Assembly: GCF_005116455.1 (NCBI RefSeq)
Contig: NZ_SWBP01000010.1
Location: 1-53,170, forward strand
Reading direction: 5' to 3'
Origin: Pedobacter cryophilus
GTDB lineage: Bacteria; Bacteroidota; Bacteroidia; Sphingobacteriales; Sphingobacteriaceae
DNA: 53,170 nucleotides
Part shown: positions 10,002 to 18,484 of the stretch, piece by piece
Layout of the letters: each line of letters opens with the position of its first letter
Numbering within the stretch: the stretch's first letter is position 1
Program-made: the position numbers and the translations under genes
The notes under the pieces: model-generated
Database searches by the model: none
Told to the model about the DNA's origin: nothing
The model's input: only the letters and a program-made list of their open reading frames with translations

Positions 10002-10031
10002 AAAAGAGTCCCAAGAAATTGGGACTCTTTT
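10002..10031. terminator. Bidirectional intrinsic terminator
   Basis: Perfect 13-bp arms AAAAGAGTCCCAA and TTGGGACTCTTTT with a 4-base loop. It sits between the convergent ends of the 210-residue gene (plus) and the 1684-residue T9SS protein gene (minus) and has T-runs in both directions. Confidence 0.93.
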
Positions 10032-10058
10032 GATTTAGAGTTGAAATTTTAATAGCGC

Positions 10059-13000
10059 TTAAAACAAACCGCTATTTTTAATTAAAACCTTTTTAACTAC
10101 CTCATTACCATCACTAAATTTAAGCTTTAACATATATAACCCTGAGTTTAAAGTGGAAGGAATTTTAATAATAGGAGTATTAAAATTTTGCTGAAACAAT
10201 ACTTTGCCTGCCGTATTATAAATATAAGCTGTAAAGTTCTTGTCATCCATTCCTGAAAGATAAATTACATCCGTCACCGGATTAGGATACAACAGAATAT
10301 CTATATTTTTAAGACTAAAATTAACTGCTCTTATATCGCTGTACTCAAAAATCCCATTAAAATCAACTTGTTTTAAGCGATAATAATTTATCCCTTTTGC
10401 AGGTAGGTTGTCTTTATAATGATAGCTGATTAATTGATTTGAAGTTCCATTTCCTTTTACTTCAGCTATTTCAATAAAATCAGTACCGTTTGTGCTACGC
10501 TCGATTATAAACTTATCGTTATTAATTTCAGAAGCAGTTTCCCAATGAAGCAATGTTGCATCCTCATCGGCCTTAGCCAAAAATTTAGTAAGCTTAACTG
10601 GTAAAACTGATGGAATAACCCCTACTCCAAAATCTGAGAAACCAGTAATTCCACTTGCCGAAACCGTTACACTATTTCCTGTTTGAGATGAAGGATTATT
10701 GCTGCCGTAATTACCCCAGGAGGTATATGAATAATCTCTTTTTAAAACCACATAATTTAATGGATTGCTTGATCCATTTGTAGAACCATTTGCATTTAAA
10801 GTAATATCATAATTACCACCCAACAAACTCACATTTGGTGAAATGGTCCAAATTCCTCCATTTAAAATTTCACTTACAGTGGCACTACCTACAGTTACAT
10901 TAGGTGCGGATCCAGAAATGGTATTTGTAAAAGCCGAACTAATTACTGTTGGACCAACAATTGAATTAAAGTTAATACTAACTGGAGAATAGGTACTTGA
11001 AGAACCCACTGGGAAGCTATAATTACCACTAGCATTTACATTTCTATCTAACTTACCATTGATATAACTAGTAGCTGTTGAGCTGATTGTTGCATTTGAA
11101 TTGGTCATTTTAAAAATTTGACCCGAACCCACAGTTACAACACCATTTATTAAATTCACGTTCCCACCAAAACTTGTTGTTCTGGTTAAAGTAATTCCGC
11201 CTGTTTTATTAATTTCAATTCCGTTATTAAGTAGCTGATTCAAGTAAAACGAATCAAAAGTTGCTGGCGAGTTGTTATCAAAAATTAATTTACCAGTGCC
11301 AGTAACAGATGAAAATGTAGTGCCTGAACCAAAACCATAAAATATACCCGTACCTGTTATATTAACTGATCCGTTATTAATGATACCAAGTGGCGAATAA
11401 AAGTTTTGAGGTAAATTTAAGGTTGAACCTGATGCAACCTCAATAACTGATGCTGCATTACTAGTTGGAACATTAGAAGGATACTGTATTGCATTCCCAA
11501 TAACAGCTTTTACAGTACTTGTTGGCACTCCATTACTCCAGTTTGAAGCGGTATTCCAATTGGCACTTGTTGTACCTAACCATGTTGTTGTAGTGGCTTT
11601 TAAGCCGATACAGAACATCGTATTTGTAGAGAACGGAGCTAATCCTGTTGCTGAAACTGTTATTACACCTGCATTTTCTATTATGCTTGCGCCTGTAACA
11701 ATAACCCAAGGAGTGGTGGTATTTGTACTTGTTGCAGCTCTTCTTAGTAATACATAATCACTAATGCTTACTCTCCCATTTGTGTATTGTGAAGTTTTTA
11801 AGCTAATATCAATCGTACCAGAATTTGAAAATACGCTTGGCTCAATAAACCATTGCCCCGCATTGATAAATGAATTGATAATATCTGCACCACTTACAAA
11901 CGATACGGGTGCAGTCGCATAAGAATCGTATTTAACGTTGTAAATGGAAGATGTTGAGATGTTATTATTTGTAATGGTGATTTCTCCATACTTTCTAATT
12001 CCATTTCTATGATATTGAAAATCGCCTAAAGGAAAAAGATAAGTTCCTGTAGTATTAACAGATTTAATGATTTTTTCTGCTGCAACAGCATTTATTGGTG
12101 CTGCTATTTGAAGAGTTGATAAAGCATTAGTTTGCTCTAAATAATTAGAACTATTACTCCATGCATTTACTAAACCTGAGATGATATTGATGTTACCACC
12201 AAACTTACCCAAAACATTAATTGAATTGGCGTTTCCAATATTGATACTGATATTATTACTGACTACACCTGCATTTATACTTGTAAAACCGCTTAAAGCT
12301 TCAAATTTTAATGTTCCGCTTCCGCTGATGCCACCTAAATAACCATTAAAAGCTGTATTAAAACCTTCTAGTCTCGCGATTTCTATTTCAGAATTATTGG
12401 TTAATCCGTTATTTAAAATTAAACCGCTGTGGAGCTTCAAACCGGTAATTCCTGAGTTAATAGTTAATGTACGGGCGTTATCTGTTGCTGCATAAACCAA
12501 AGGATAATTGGTTAAACCAGATGGAATGATTGCATTAATAGTTGCATTTGGTATTCCAGCACTCCAATTTCCAGTATTATTCCAAGTTGTGTTTGTTGCG
12601 CCTGTCCAAGTAGAAGTTATTACACCTGTATTAGTTGCTATAGCAGTTGAGTTAATCCCAATAGTAAAATCACCAAAGGTACTTAAATCAGTTAAACCAG
12701 CATTTACTGTAGCGTTACTTACAACCGACCCACTTGTTGTGCCTCCTGTTTGTGTAGAAGCAGTTTTTGTACCTTCAAAAGTCCATGGGGTTTGGGTTGT
12801 TAATTTTTCTCTTTTTAAAACCACATATCTATTTGGATCTGTTACACCGTTTGTAAATACTGATTTTTGAAAACTTACATCGTAAGTTCCACCAGTTGGT
12901 ACGGCGTCTGATGAAATTCTCCAGTAATAAAGTCCTAATTGTGATGTAGTAGTACCAGTAGCAAAAGTTAAATTAGGGTTATTGGCTCCATTGCTATTTT

Positions 13001-15113
13001 CTACTGTGATTTTTTGCACACCAGTTAAACTGTTTAAAGTTATAGTAGTAGGCTCGTAACTAGCAAAGGCTTGTCTATTAGGAAAAACATAAACACCAGT
13101 ACTATTAACTGCTCGGGTTATTTTACCCTCAATAAAATTAGTTGAACTAAACCCTGAAATTGCATTAGCATCTGTGTTAGTGATTTCTAATCCTCCAGAG
13201 GCAGAAATTATTGCATTTGTGCCTGAAAACGTAACGTTTTTCCATATACCAGACAGGGTAATGTTTTCATTGGTAGATAGACTTAAATCCTTATAACCTA
13301 CTAAAGAATAGGCTGTAACGCTAGGTGTTGATGTACCATTAAAAGCTAAAGTTCCTGTTCCTTCTATGGCTGTTGCCGAGTAATTGGTGAAATTTAATGC
13401 CCCTGTATGATTAATCTGAAGCGTTCCGTTAACAATTAACTTATTTTTAATTACCAACGCAGTTGGCAAAGAAGCAGTAACACCAGCATTAATGATAACT
13501 TTTAATGCCGTTGGAGAAGTGGCAATTGTTGGCATTTGAGCTGTTGTTGCATTGAATTTCACAATGGTTGAAGCATCTGGTACAGCTCCATTACTCCAAT
13601 TAGCTGTGTTATTCCAATTGTTATCAATCCCTAGCCAATTTGCATTACTTGGAGCAATAATATTGTTTTCGTCAACTTTTGCTATATAAATATCTGACTT
13701 AATAGATGCCCAAGCCGGAAAACGAGTATTAAAATCTGTATCGTTAAAATTAGGGGTAAGTGTGGTTGTGCCTAATGTTAATACGGTTTTAAAATCACTA
13801 GCCATTACTACTTTATTGCCTAAAGCATTATAAGTAGCAATAGGCGGAGCTTTTACTGCTTTCAAAAAGTTAAAGTTTTGATCGTAATAAGATACTACGC
13901 TGTAAGCGGTAGTATTATTAAAAATGTAATCTCCACCTTTATCAATCACATTATTTGCCAACCCATTAGTTACACCTACATAACCGTTTTGAGTAGTAAC
14001 AAATGTTGACTCAGAAAAATCTTGATTAAGTTTATAACTTACAAAACTACCTGCTGAGTTAAATATGAGTGTACCTTGAAAAAGATAAAAATTTGTACCT
14101 GATATATAGTTTGGATATGAATTTGGTAAAGTATTATAAGGTGCTCTGGTTGGGAAAGTAGAGACATTTGCCGAAATATAGTTAACATATAAATCGCCAG
14201 TTAATGGATTAACCCCTCTTAACAAAGTTGGGCTTACGCCATCAGATAAAGTGAAATTTTTAGTTCCATCTGCATTAAGTGATATAATGATAGAATAAGC
14301 AGAATTAACATAATTAGACATTTCTGAGGCTATACTTTGACCATTAAAGTACCATTGGTTGCTATTGGTATATATGCCAAAACTTACTTTACCATCATTA
14401 CTTACAAATTGGTTAGGGAAGGATAGACTAGCCCAATTAGCAGAGTATAAATCATTATGCCAAACCTCGTCTCCATTTACATCAAATTTTGCAACTCTGG
14501 CGGGATATCTAAATGCGTTATTTGGGGCATTTGTATCAATATTGGCAGATGTCATTCCTACGTATAAGCTGCCATCTGGTGTAAAATCTAAACCATGAAC
14601 ATTTGGTATTGCAATACCCGAATTCCCAAATTGAATATCGGTATTACCAATTTGAACTTTTTTTATAAACTGAGCGTCGCCTGAATTGTTAAACTTTATC
14701 AAATAAAGTCCCCAATTATTTAATATAATGCCATTTCCAAAATCAACTGGTAAACTTGCATTACCTGTAAAAAGACCATAAAAATCTCCGTTACTATTAA
14801 ATATTCCTTTGAGTAAACTACTTTGTCCAAAATCTCTAATTAAGGTTTGAGCACCAGTTGGCGATAGTTTGCCTATGATGGTTTTTACTTGAGGGAAACT
14901 TCCAAAAGCGCCTCCATCTAGTTGTTGCCCTGCAAAAACAGCCTTACCAATTATTCTGGCAACAAAGCATGTGTTGTTTTGATTATCAATTTTAAGCGTT
15001 TGAATTTCTGAGCCTGCACCACCAAAATTCATGGCAAAATCAAAACCACCACCAATTTGGGCTTTGGTAATGGTGCTTGCTAATAGGAGTAAAAAGAGTA
15101 ATAATTTTTTCAT
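10059..15113 (-). CDS. Giant T9SS type A secreted protein with three repeated modules
   Basis: The longest frame begins at 15167, but the signal peptide (MKKLLLFLLLLASTITKAQ) starts at the ATG at 15113, giving 1684 residues. Residues about 20-490 form a propeller-like region. Then come three modules of about 340 residues, each opened by a W-rich motif (NWLGIDNNWNNTANW near 491, TWTGATNTTWNNTGNW near 831, TWLGTTSANWNTASNW near 1176) and each containing a motif like VNxTGxYxFPxG. A fibronectin-like segment (LHWETASEINNDKFIIERS) precedes a type A sorting domain at the C-terminus (LLYPNPVTDVIYL ... GLYMLKLKFSDG ... KKVLIKN). It is therefore predicted to be exported by the type IX system to the surface or medium. 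An inverted-repeat operator lies 52 bases upstream. Confidence 0.95.
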   Translation of the reverse strand: MKKLLLFLLLLASTITKAQIGGGFDFAMNFGGAGSEIQTLKIDNQNNTCFVARIIGKAVFAGQQLDGGAFGSFPQVKTIIGKLSPTGAQTLIRDFGQSSLLKGIFNSNGDFYGLFTGNASLPVDFGNGIILNNWGLYLIKFNNSGDAQFIKKVQIGNTDIQFGNSGIAIPNVHGLDFTPDGSLYVGMTSANIDTNAPNNAFRYPARVAKFDVNGDEVWHNDLYSANWASLSFPNQFVSNDGKVSFGIYTNSNQWYFNGQSIASEMSNYVNSAYSIIISLNADGTKNFTLSDGVSPTLLRGVNPLTGDLYVNYISANVSTFPTRAPYNTLPNSYPNYISGTNFYLFQGTLIFNSAGSFVSYKLNQDFSESTFVTTQNGYVGVTNGLANNVIDKGGDYIFNNTTAYSVVSYYDQNFNFLKAVKAPPIATYNALGNKVVMASDFKTVLTLGTTTLTPNFNDTDFNTRFPAWASIKSDIYIAKVDENNIIAPSNANWLGIDNNWNNTANWSNGAVPDASTIVKFNATTAQMPTIATSPTALKVIINAGVTASLPTALVIKNKLIVNGTLQINHTGALNFTNYSATAIEGTGTLAFNGTSTPSVTAYSLVGYKDLSLSTNENITLSGIWKNVTFSGTNAIISASGGLEITNTDANAISGFSSTNFIEGKITRAVNSTGVYVFPNRQAFASYEPTTITLNSLTGVQKITVENSNGANNPNLTFATGTTTSQLGLYYWRISSDAVPTGGTYDVSFQKSVFTNGVTDPNRYVVLKREKLTTQTPWTFEGTKTASTQTGGTTSGSVVSNATVNAGLTDLSTFGDFTIGINSTAIATNTGVITSTWTGATNTTWNNTGNWSAGIPNATINAIIPSGLTNYPLVYAATDNARTLTINSGITGLKLHSGLILNNGLTNNSEIEIARLEGFNTAFNGYLGGISGSGTLKFEALSGFTSINAGVVSNNISINIGNANSINVLGKFGGNINIISGLVNAWSNSSNYLEQTNALSTLQIAAPINAVAAEKIIKSVNTTGTYLFPLGDFQYHRNGIRKYGEITITNNNISTSSIYNVKYDSYATAPVSFVSGADIINSFINAGQWFIEPSVFSNSGTIDISLKTSQYTNGRVSISDYVLLRRAATSTNTTTPWVIVTGASIIENAGVITVSATGLAPFSTNTMFCIGLKATTTTWLGTTSANWNTASNWSNGVPTSTVKAVIGNAIQYPSNVPTSNAASVIEVASGSTLNLPQNFYSPLGIINNGSVNITGTGIFYGFGSGTTFSSVTGTGKLIFDNNSPATFDSFYLNQLLNNGIEINKTGGITLTRTTSFGGNVNLINGVVTVGSGQIFKMTNSNATISSTATSYINGKLDRNVNASGNYSFPVGSSSTYSPVSINFNSIVGPTVISSAFTNTISGSAPNVTVGSATVSEILNGGIWTISPNVSLLGGNYDITLNANGSTNGSSNPLNYVVLKRDYSYTSWGNYGSNNPSSQTGNSVTVSASGITGFSDFGVGVIPSVLPVKLTKFLAKADEDATLLHWETASEINNDKFIIERSTNGTDFIEIAEVKGNGTSNQLISYHYKDNLPAKGINYYRLKQVDFNGIFEYSDIRAVNFSLKNIDILLYPNPVTDVIYLSGMDDKNFTAYIYNTAGKVLFQQNFNTPIIKIPSTLNSGLYMLKLKFSDGNEVVKKVLIKNSGLF

Positions 15114-15159
15114 GATTTTATCTTTATTGATATAGTAAAAGTGAGCTTTTACAAAAGAG

Positions 15160-15183
15160 AAATCCATACGATAAACTGCGTAT
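15160..15183 (-). promoter_or_regulatory. Putative response-regulator operator, copy 1
   Basis: On the minus strand the core reads ATACGCAGTTTATCGTAT (15183-15166), an inverted repeat ATACG-N8-CGTAT followed by GGATTT. It lies 52 bases upstream of the ATG of the 1684-residue T9SS protein. The 24-bp block matches copy 2 (17567-17590) at 23 positions. Binding by the adjacent NarL-type regulator is inference. Confidence 0.7.
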
Positions 15184-15236
15184 CTTTTAATACTCCTTGC
15201 ATTAAAGGGGCTAGGTGGAAAATGAAAGGAATAAAA

Positions 15237-15269
15237 AATAGGGAAACCTTTTTTAAAGATTTCCCTATT
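15237..15269 (-). terminator. Intrinsic terminator of the lipoprotein operon
   Basis: Arms AATAGGGAAA and TTTCCCTATT flank a 13-base loop; on the minus strand a TTTTTTATT tract follows. It ends the transcript of the 584-residue and lipoprotein genes and separates it from the downstream giant gene. Confidence 0.88.
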
Positions 15270-15295
15270 AATTGATTTAAGTTTTTAACGTTTCC

Positions 15296-15733
15296 TTAAA
15301 AGGTAGCTGTTAATTTACCATCGTAAAAAGACCATGCTTGGTTTTCTAAAATCACGGTTGCAGTTAAACTATTTGTACCTATAGCGGTAATAATCATTTG
15401 TCCACTACCTGCATTATAATCTACAGTTCCTTTTTTATAAGTCCCCCTAATTACGTAAGTACCAACAGCAGTAACTGCTGATGCAGAAAAAAGTACTGTA
15501 TTATTACTTACATCTTTGGCTACAATGGTATAATCGTTATTACTTTTTGTTGTAATAACACTTGTGGCAGTAAAGTTTTCGGGAGCCGACCATGCCTGAG
15601 TTGTAGTGTTATAAAAATTAAATTTAGCAGTTAGGCTTCCTTCAACATTTGTTGAGATTGGATCTTCTTTTTCGCAACCAATTGTAAACATTACTGCTAT
15701 TAATAATAGCATACTTTTAATTTGATTTTTCAT
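15296..15733 (-). CDS. Small lipoprotein of unknown function
   Basis: The 145-residue product has a lipoprotein signal (MKNQIKSMLLLIAVMFTIGC, lipobox ending at Cys20), followed by EKED, so it is probably membrane anchored by a lipid. The remaining about 120 residues look like a single beta-sandwich domain; no family recognised. It lies 28 bases downstream of the 584-residue secreted protein gene and ends before a terminator, so both form one operon under the operator at 17567-17590. Confidence 0.85.
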   Translation of the reverse strand: MKNQIKSMLLLIAVMFTIGCEKEDPISTNVEGSLTAKFNFYNTTTQAWSAPENFTATSVITTKSNNDYTIVAKDVSNNTVLFSASAVTAVGTYVIRGTYKKGTVDYNAGSGQMIITAIGTNSLTATVILENQAWSFYDGKLTATF

Positions 15734-15761
15734 GATTGTTTTATCTATTAAGTTTTAAAAT

Positions 15762-17516
15762 TTAATTGTTCATTGTAGCCCATTCTGTATCGTAATCTGG
15801 ATTAGATTTTTCTTTAGCTTTTATATCTTGTAAAGCTTTTGTAAATGCAGCTGTTAAACTATTGATGTTAAGCACATTGTTAGCTAAATCCGCTGGACTA
15901 ACTTTTTTATTTTTTTGGAGATCATACTTAGCCCCATTTAAGCTTCCTTTTAAATAATGGGTTTGATAAGTGTCGCCTAAAACAGGAGCTAAAAGTTCGA
16001 AATTTACTGTTGTAGTCATGTAGGCAGAACTTCCTTCAAAGTTTAGTTTAAAATTTAAGATGAGTTTCAAAAGTGAGTTTACGCCAGTTTCTTGCATCAC
16101 CTTATGCTCTGTAGTGTTAGCCGCTAAAGATTCGGCTATTGGCCTGATACCATTTAAACTTTTTGTGTTTTTGTAAGTGACAAAAAACTCGTCATGTGTA
16201 TTTTCTTCGGGTGTATCGTAAGGTGTAGCTGCTTTATAAGCCACAGAATTGGTGATTTTATCTACATCAACTAGCTTAACCCCAAACTCAGTAATTAAGG
16301 CATTTGTTATTTTACCATACAATTGGTTTAAAACATCGTCCCAAACTTCGGTAGGGAATTGTGGGAATGATGCAATTTTAGTGGTGGTTTCATAACCACC
16401 TCCCATTACATATTTAGTTTTTTGATCATAAAATGATGTACTTCCTTTAGCTGCAAAACCCATTATACCTAAGGTTTTCATACTTCCAAAATTTGGGCTG
16501 TTGATGGCACTTGATTTATTTACAACATATTCAGTTGACCCTTCTTTTCCTTTTGACTCTATCCCTTTATTAAAAGCAGGTTTAGTGGTTACATTAATAA
16601 ACATTCCATCGGTAACCATTGCCCCATATTTAACTTCGGGATAAATGCCTGTAACATTAACAGCGCTTTCGTTTTTGCTTCTAGATACTTGTAAATAACA
16701 ACCGTTAAAAGCAATATTTGCCTCGGCTGCACCGGCCATATTTCTAAACATAGCAGGCGGAATCACTATTTTCTTTTTAGGTGCAAAATAGCCCACTGCA
16801 TAAAATGTTTTAATTCCAATTTGTGAACCAGTAAGCTGCACTAAAATTGGCGTTTTTGTATCTTCGGGCATATCTTCAAACTCTAATACTACATCTTTAT
16901 TTAAATCTAAAGTTGCATTTGAGCTTTGGCCATTAACCGAAAGTAATTTGATTTTATGGGTTGGAGGGTTGATGGTAAAAGAAGAGTTTTGACCTTTATC
17001 GCTAACAATTTCTACCTTTCTTGGCTCTTTATTTTTTGAAAACGATGAGTAAACACCCATAGTAACATAGTTTGCTAGCACACCATCAACTTTAACGCTT
17101 CCGTTAATTTTGGTGGCTTTCCAGCCAGTTTTACTAGTAAACATCATCGTGTATATTGAGCCTCCAGGTTCCCATCCTCCAAAAAAATCTTGTCCAATTT
17201 CTTGTACTGCTAATGGATGTAAATTTGTCATTAAGCCAGGTGTAAGTGTAACAGATGTTAAGTCATCAGTATTGCCTACCATACCCATTGCCCCGCCGCC
17301 TACAGCGAAAGCGGCTTTTGCCATTTTGCCTACTACTTTATTCATTAAGCCTGCACCAAAGCCACCACCTTCTTTCTTTGGTTTGTCGGCTGTGGTTTCT
17401 TCTGTTTTAGTAGTATCTTTTTTACCCACTAAGCCTTTTAGTTTCCCTAATTGGGCAAATGAGTTTAAGCTAAAGCCGATAATTAAAACGGTAACAGTAA
17501 AAATTTTTCTGTTCAT
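15762..17516 (-). CDS. Secreted protein of unknown function, glycine-rich N-terminus
   Basis: A 584-residue protein with signal peptide (MNRKIFTVTVLIIGFSLNSF, cleavage near AQL). A low-complexity basic and threonine-rich linker (KKDTTKTEETTADKPKKEGG) and a glycine/alanine-rich stretch (about 50-82, with GGGFGAGLMNKVVGKMAKAA) come next. The bulk is a beta-rich region without a motif I recognise and without a T9SS sorting domain. It could be periplasmic or outer-membrane associated. The adjacent lipoprotein gene follows by 28 bases. The operator-like inverted repeat lies 56 bases upstream of the ATG. Confidence 0.87.
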   Translation of the reverse strand: MNRKIFTVTVLIIGFSLNSFAQLGKLKGLVGKKDTTKTEETTADKPKKEGGGFGAGLMNKVVGKMAKAAFAVGGGAMGMVGNTDDLTSVTLTPGLMTNLHPLAVQEIGQDFFGGWEPGGSIYTMMFTSKTGWKATKINGSVKVDGVLANYVTMGVYSSFSKNKEPRKVEIVSDKGQNSSFTINPPTHKIKLLSVNGQSSNATLDLNKDVVLEFEDMPEDTKTPILVQLTGSQIGIKTFYAVGYFAPKKKIVIPPAMFRNMAGAAEANIAFNGCYLQVSRSKNESAVNVTGIYPEVKYGAMVTDGMFINVTTKPAFNKGIESKGKEGSTEYVVNKSSAINSPNFGSMKTLGIMGFAAKGSTSFYDQKTKYVMGGGYETTTKIASFPQFPTEVWDDVLNQLYGKITNALITEFGVKLVDVDKITNSVAYKAATPYDTPEENTHDEFFVTYKNTKSLNGIRPIAESLAANTTEHKVMQETGVNSLLKLILNFKLNFEGSSAYMTTTVNFELLAPVLGDTYQTHYLKGSLNGAKYDLQKNKKVSPADLANNVLNINSLTAAFTKALQDIKAKEKSNPDYDTEWATMNN

Positions 17517-17566
17517 GATTTCTTTTGTTTGATTGATAGCATCAAATTGATGAAAAATGAAGAGGT

Positions 17567-17590
17567 AAATCCATACGATGAACTGCGTAT
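17567..17590 (-). promoter_or_regulatory. Putative response-regulator operator, copy 2
   Basis: On the minus strand the core reads ATACGCAGTTCATCGTAT (17590-17573), followed by GGATTT as in copy 1. It lies 56 bases upstream of the 584-residue gene. The block is nearly identical to the one at 15160-15183, although the surrounding DNA is unrelated, which argues for function rather than a recent duplication. Confidence 0.7.
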
Positions 17591-17639
17591 TTATATGCTT
17601 ATAAGCTGTATTTTGAGTTGAGATTTTAACAAACCCTTT

Positions 17640-17756
17640 ATTTGAAACACAGGCTTGGTTTCCTAAACCCGTGTGAAGCGGCAGCCCGGACTGAGTTTTT
17701 TACGAAGGAGGACTATAGCGTAAAACGGGACTAACGCTGTTTGAAGTGCAGGTTTA
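17640..17756. repeat. Intergenic dispersed repeat with GCAGCCCGG motif
   Basis: A GC-richer island (GCGGCAGCCCGGACTG, then TTTTTTACGAAGGAG, TATAGCGTAAAACGGGAC, TAACGC) in otherwise AT-rich DNA. It resembles the family of intergenic repeats common in Bacteroidota; related GCAGCCCGG/CCGGGCT islands occur at about 42415-42510 and 52282-52395. It lies after the response regulator gene and might act in termination or mRNA stability, which is untested. Confidence 0.55.
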
Positions 17757-17772
17757 AGTTTTTCTAAAAATT

Positions 17773-18420
17773 TTAGATTAATCTGTTTTGGGTTGCTTTT
17801 TCTAAAGCGTTGGTCTTGTTATTTACTTGTAGTTTTCTGTAAATATTTTCGATATGTTTTCGAACGGTACCATAACTGATGTATAGATTATCGGCTATTT
17901 TCTCATAACTGAGGCCATTTTTAAGCTGACTTAACAATTCTAATTCTCTTTTGGTTAAACCAAAGTCTTGTAATTGAGTTTGCTTATCGTGTAATACTGG
18001 GTTTCTTAATAAATTGAGCACTTTAAGCGCTATACCTGCCGACATGGCTGCCCCGCCAGATAAGGTTTCTATCACCGATTGATGCAAAATATCGGCAGTT
18101 TCTTCTTTAAGTAAATAACCGGATGCGCCAGCTAAAATGGCTTTAAAAATATTCTCATCGTCATCAAAGGTGGTGAGCATCAATACTTTAATTTGTGGAT
18201 GTAGCATTTTTAATGTTCGGGTGGTTTCTATGCCTCCAATTCCGGGCATTTGAATATCCATGAGCACAATATCTATTGGATGCTGCTGTATATTTTTTAT
18301 TAATTCTTCGCCATTGTAAGCTGTTAGCAAAACTTTAAACTCGGGGTAAGGGTTTAATTTACTTAAACAGGTTTGCAATGCTAAGCTGTTATCTTCTGCT
18401 ATGGCTATGGTTATGGGCAT
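17773..18420 (-). CDS. NarL/LuxR-family response regulator
   Basis: Receiver domain then C-terminal LuxR helix-turn-helix. Seen: acidic pair ED near the N-terminus (IAIAEDNS), phospho-acceptor Asp in VLMDIQMPGIGG (residue 55), LMLTTFDDD, switch Lys in GYLLKEE, and the HTH segment LTKRELELLSQLKNGLSYEKIADNLYISYGTVRKHIENIYRKL (quoted here in fragments of one domain: LTKRELELL, YEKIADNLY, GTVRKHIENIYRKL). The frame is open to an ATG at 18441, but MPITIAIAEDNS at 18420 is the normal N-terminus and puts the operator 44 bases upstream, as at its two other occurrences. It pairs with the histidine kinase gene just upstream and is predicted to control the nearby secreted-protein operons and itself. Confidence 0.93.
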   Translation of the reverse strand: MPITIAIAEDNSLALQTCLSKLNPYPEFKVLLTAYNGEELIKNIQQHPIDIVLMDIQMPGIGGIETTRTLKMLHPQIKVLMLTTFDDDENIFKAILAGASGYLLKEETADILHQSVIETLSGGAAMSAGIALKVLNLLRNPVLHDKQTQLQDFGLTKRELELLSQLKNGLSYEKIADNLYISYGTVRKHIENIYRKLQVNNKTNALEKATQNRLI

Positions 18421-18464
18421 TTTCAAATCAACTCCAAACATCTTGGTTTCTTTTTAAAATTGAA

Positions 18465-18482
18465 ATACGAATTGTTGCGTAT
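18465..18482 (-). promoter_or_regulatory. Putative response-regulator operator, copy 3
   Basis: Minus strand ATACGCAACAATTCGTAT, again ATACGCA-N5-TCGTAT with the arms extended to AATACG/CGTATT. It lies in the 43-base gap between the histidine kinase stop and the response regulator gene, starting 2 bases after the kinase stop. This suggests autoregulation of the regulator gene separately from the kinase. Confidence 0.65.
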
Positions 18483-18484
18483 TA

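Noticed and set aside
10059-15167. Start of the 1684-residue protein at 15167
   Set aside because: It would put 18 residues before an otherwise perfect signal peptide and would begin inside the operator motif.
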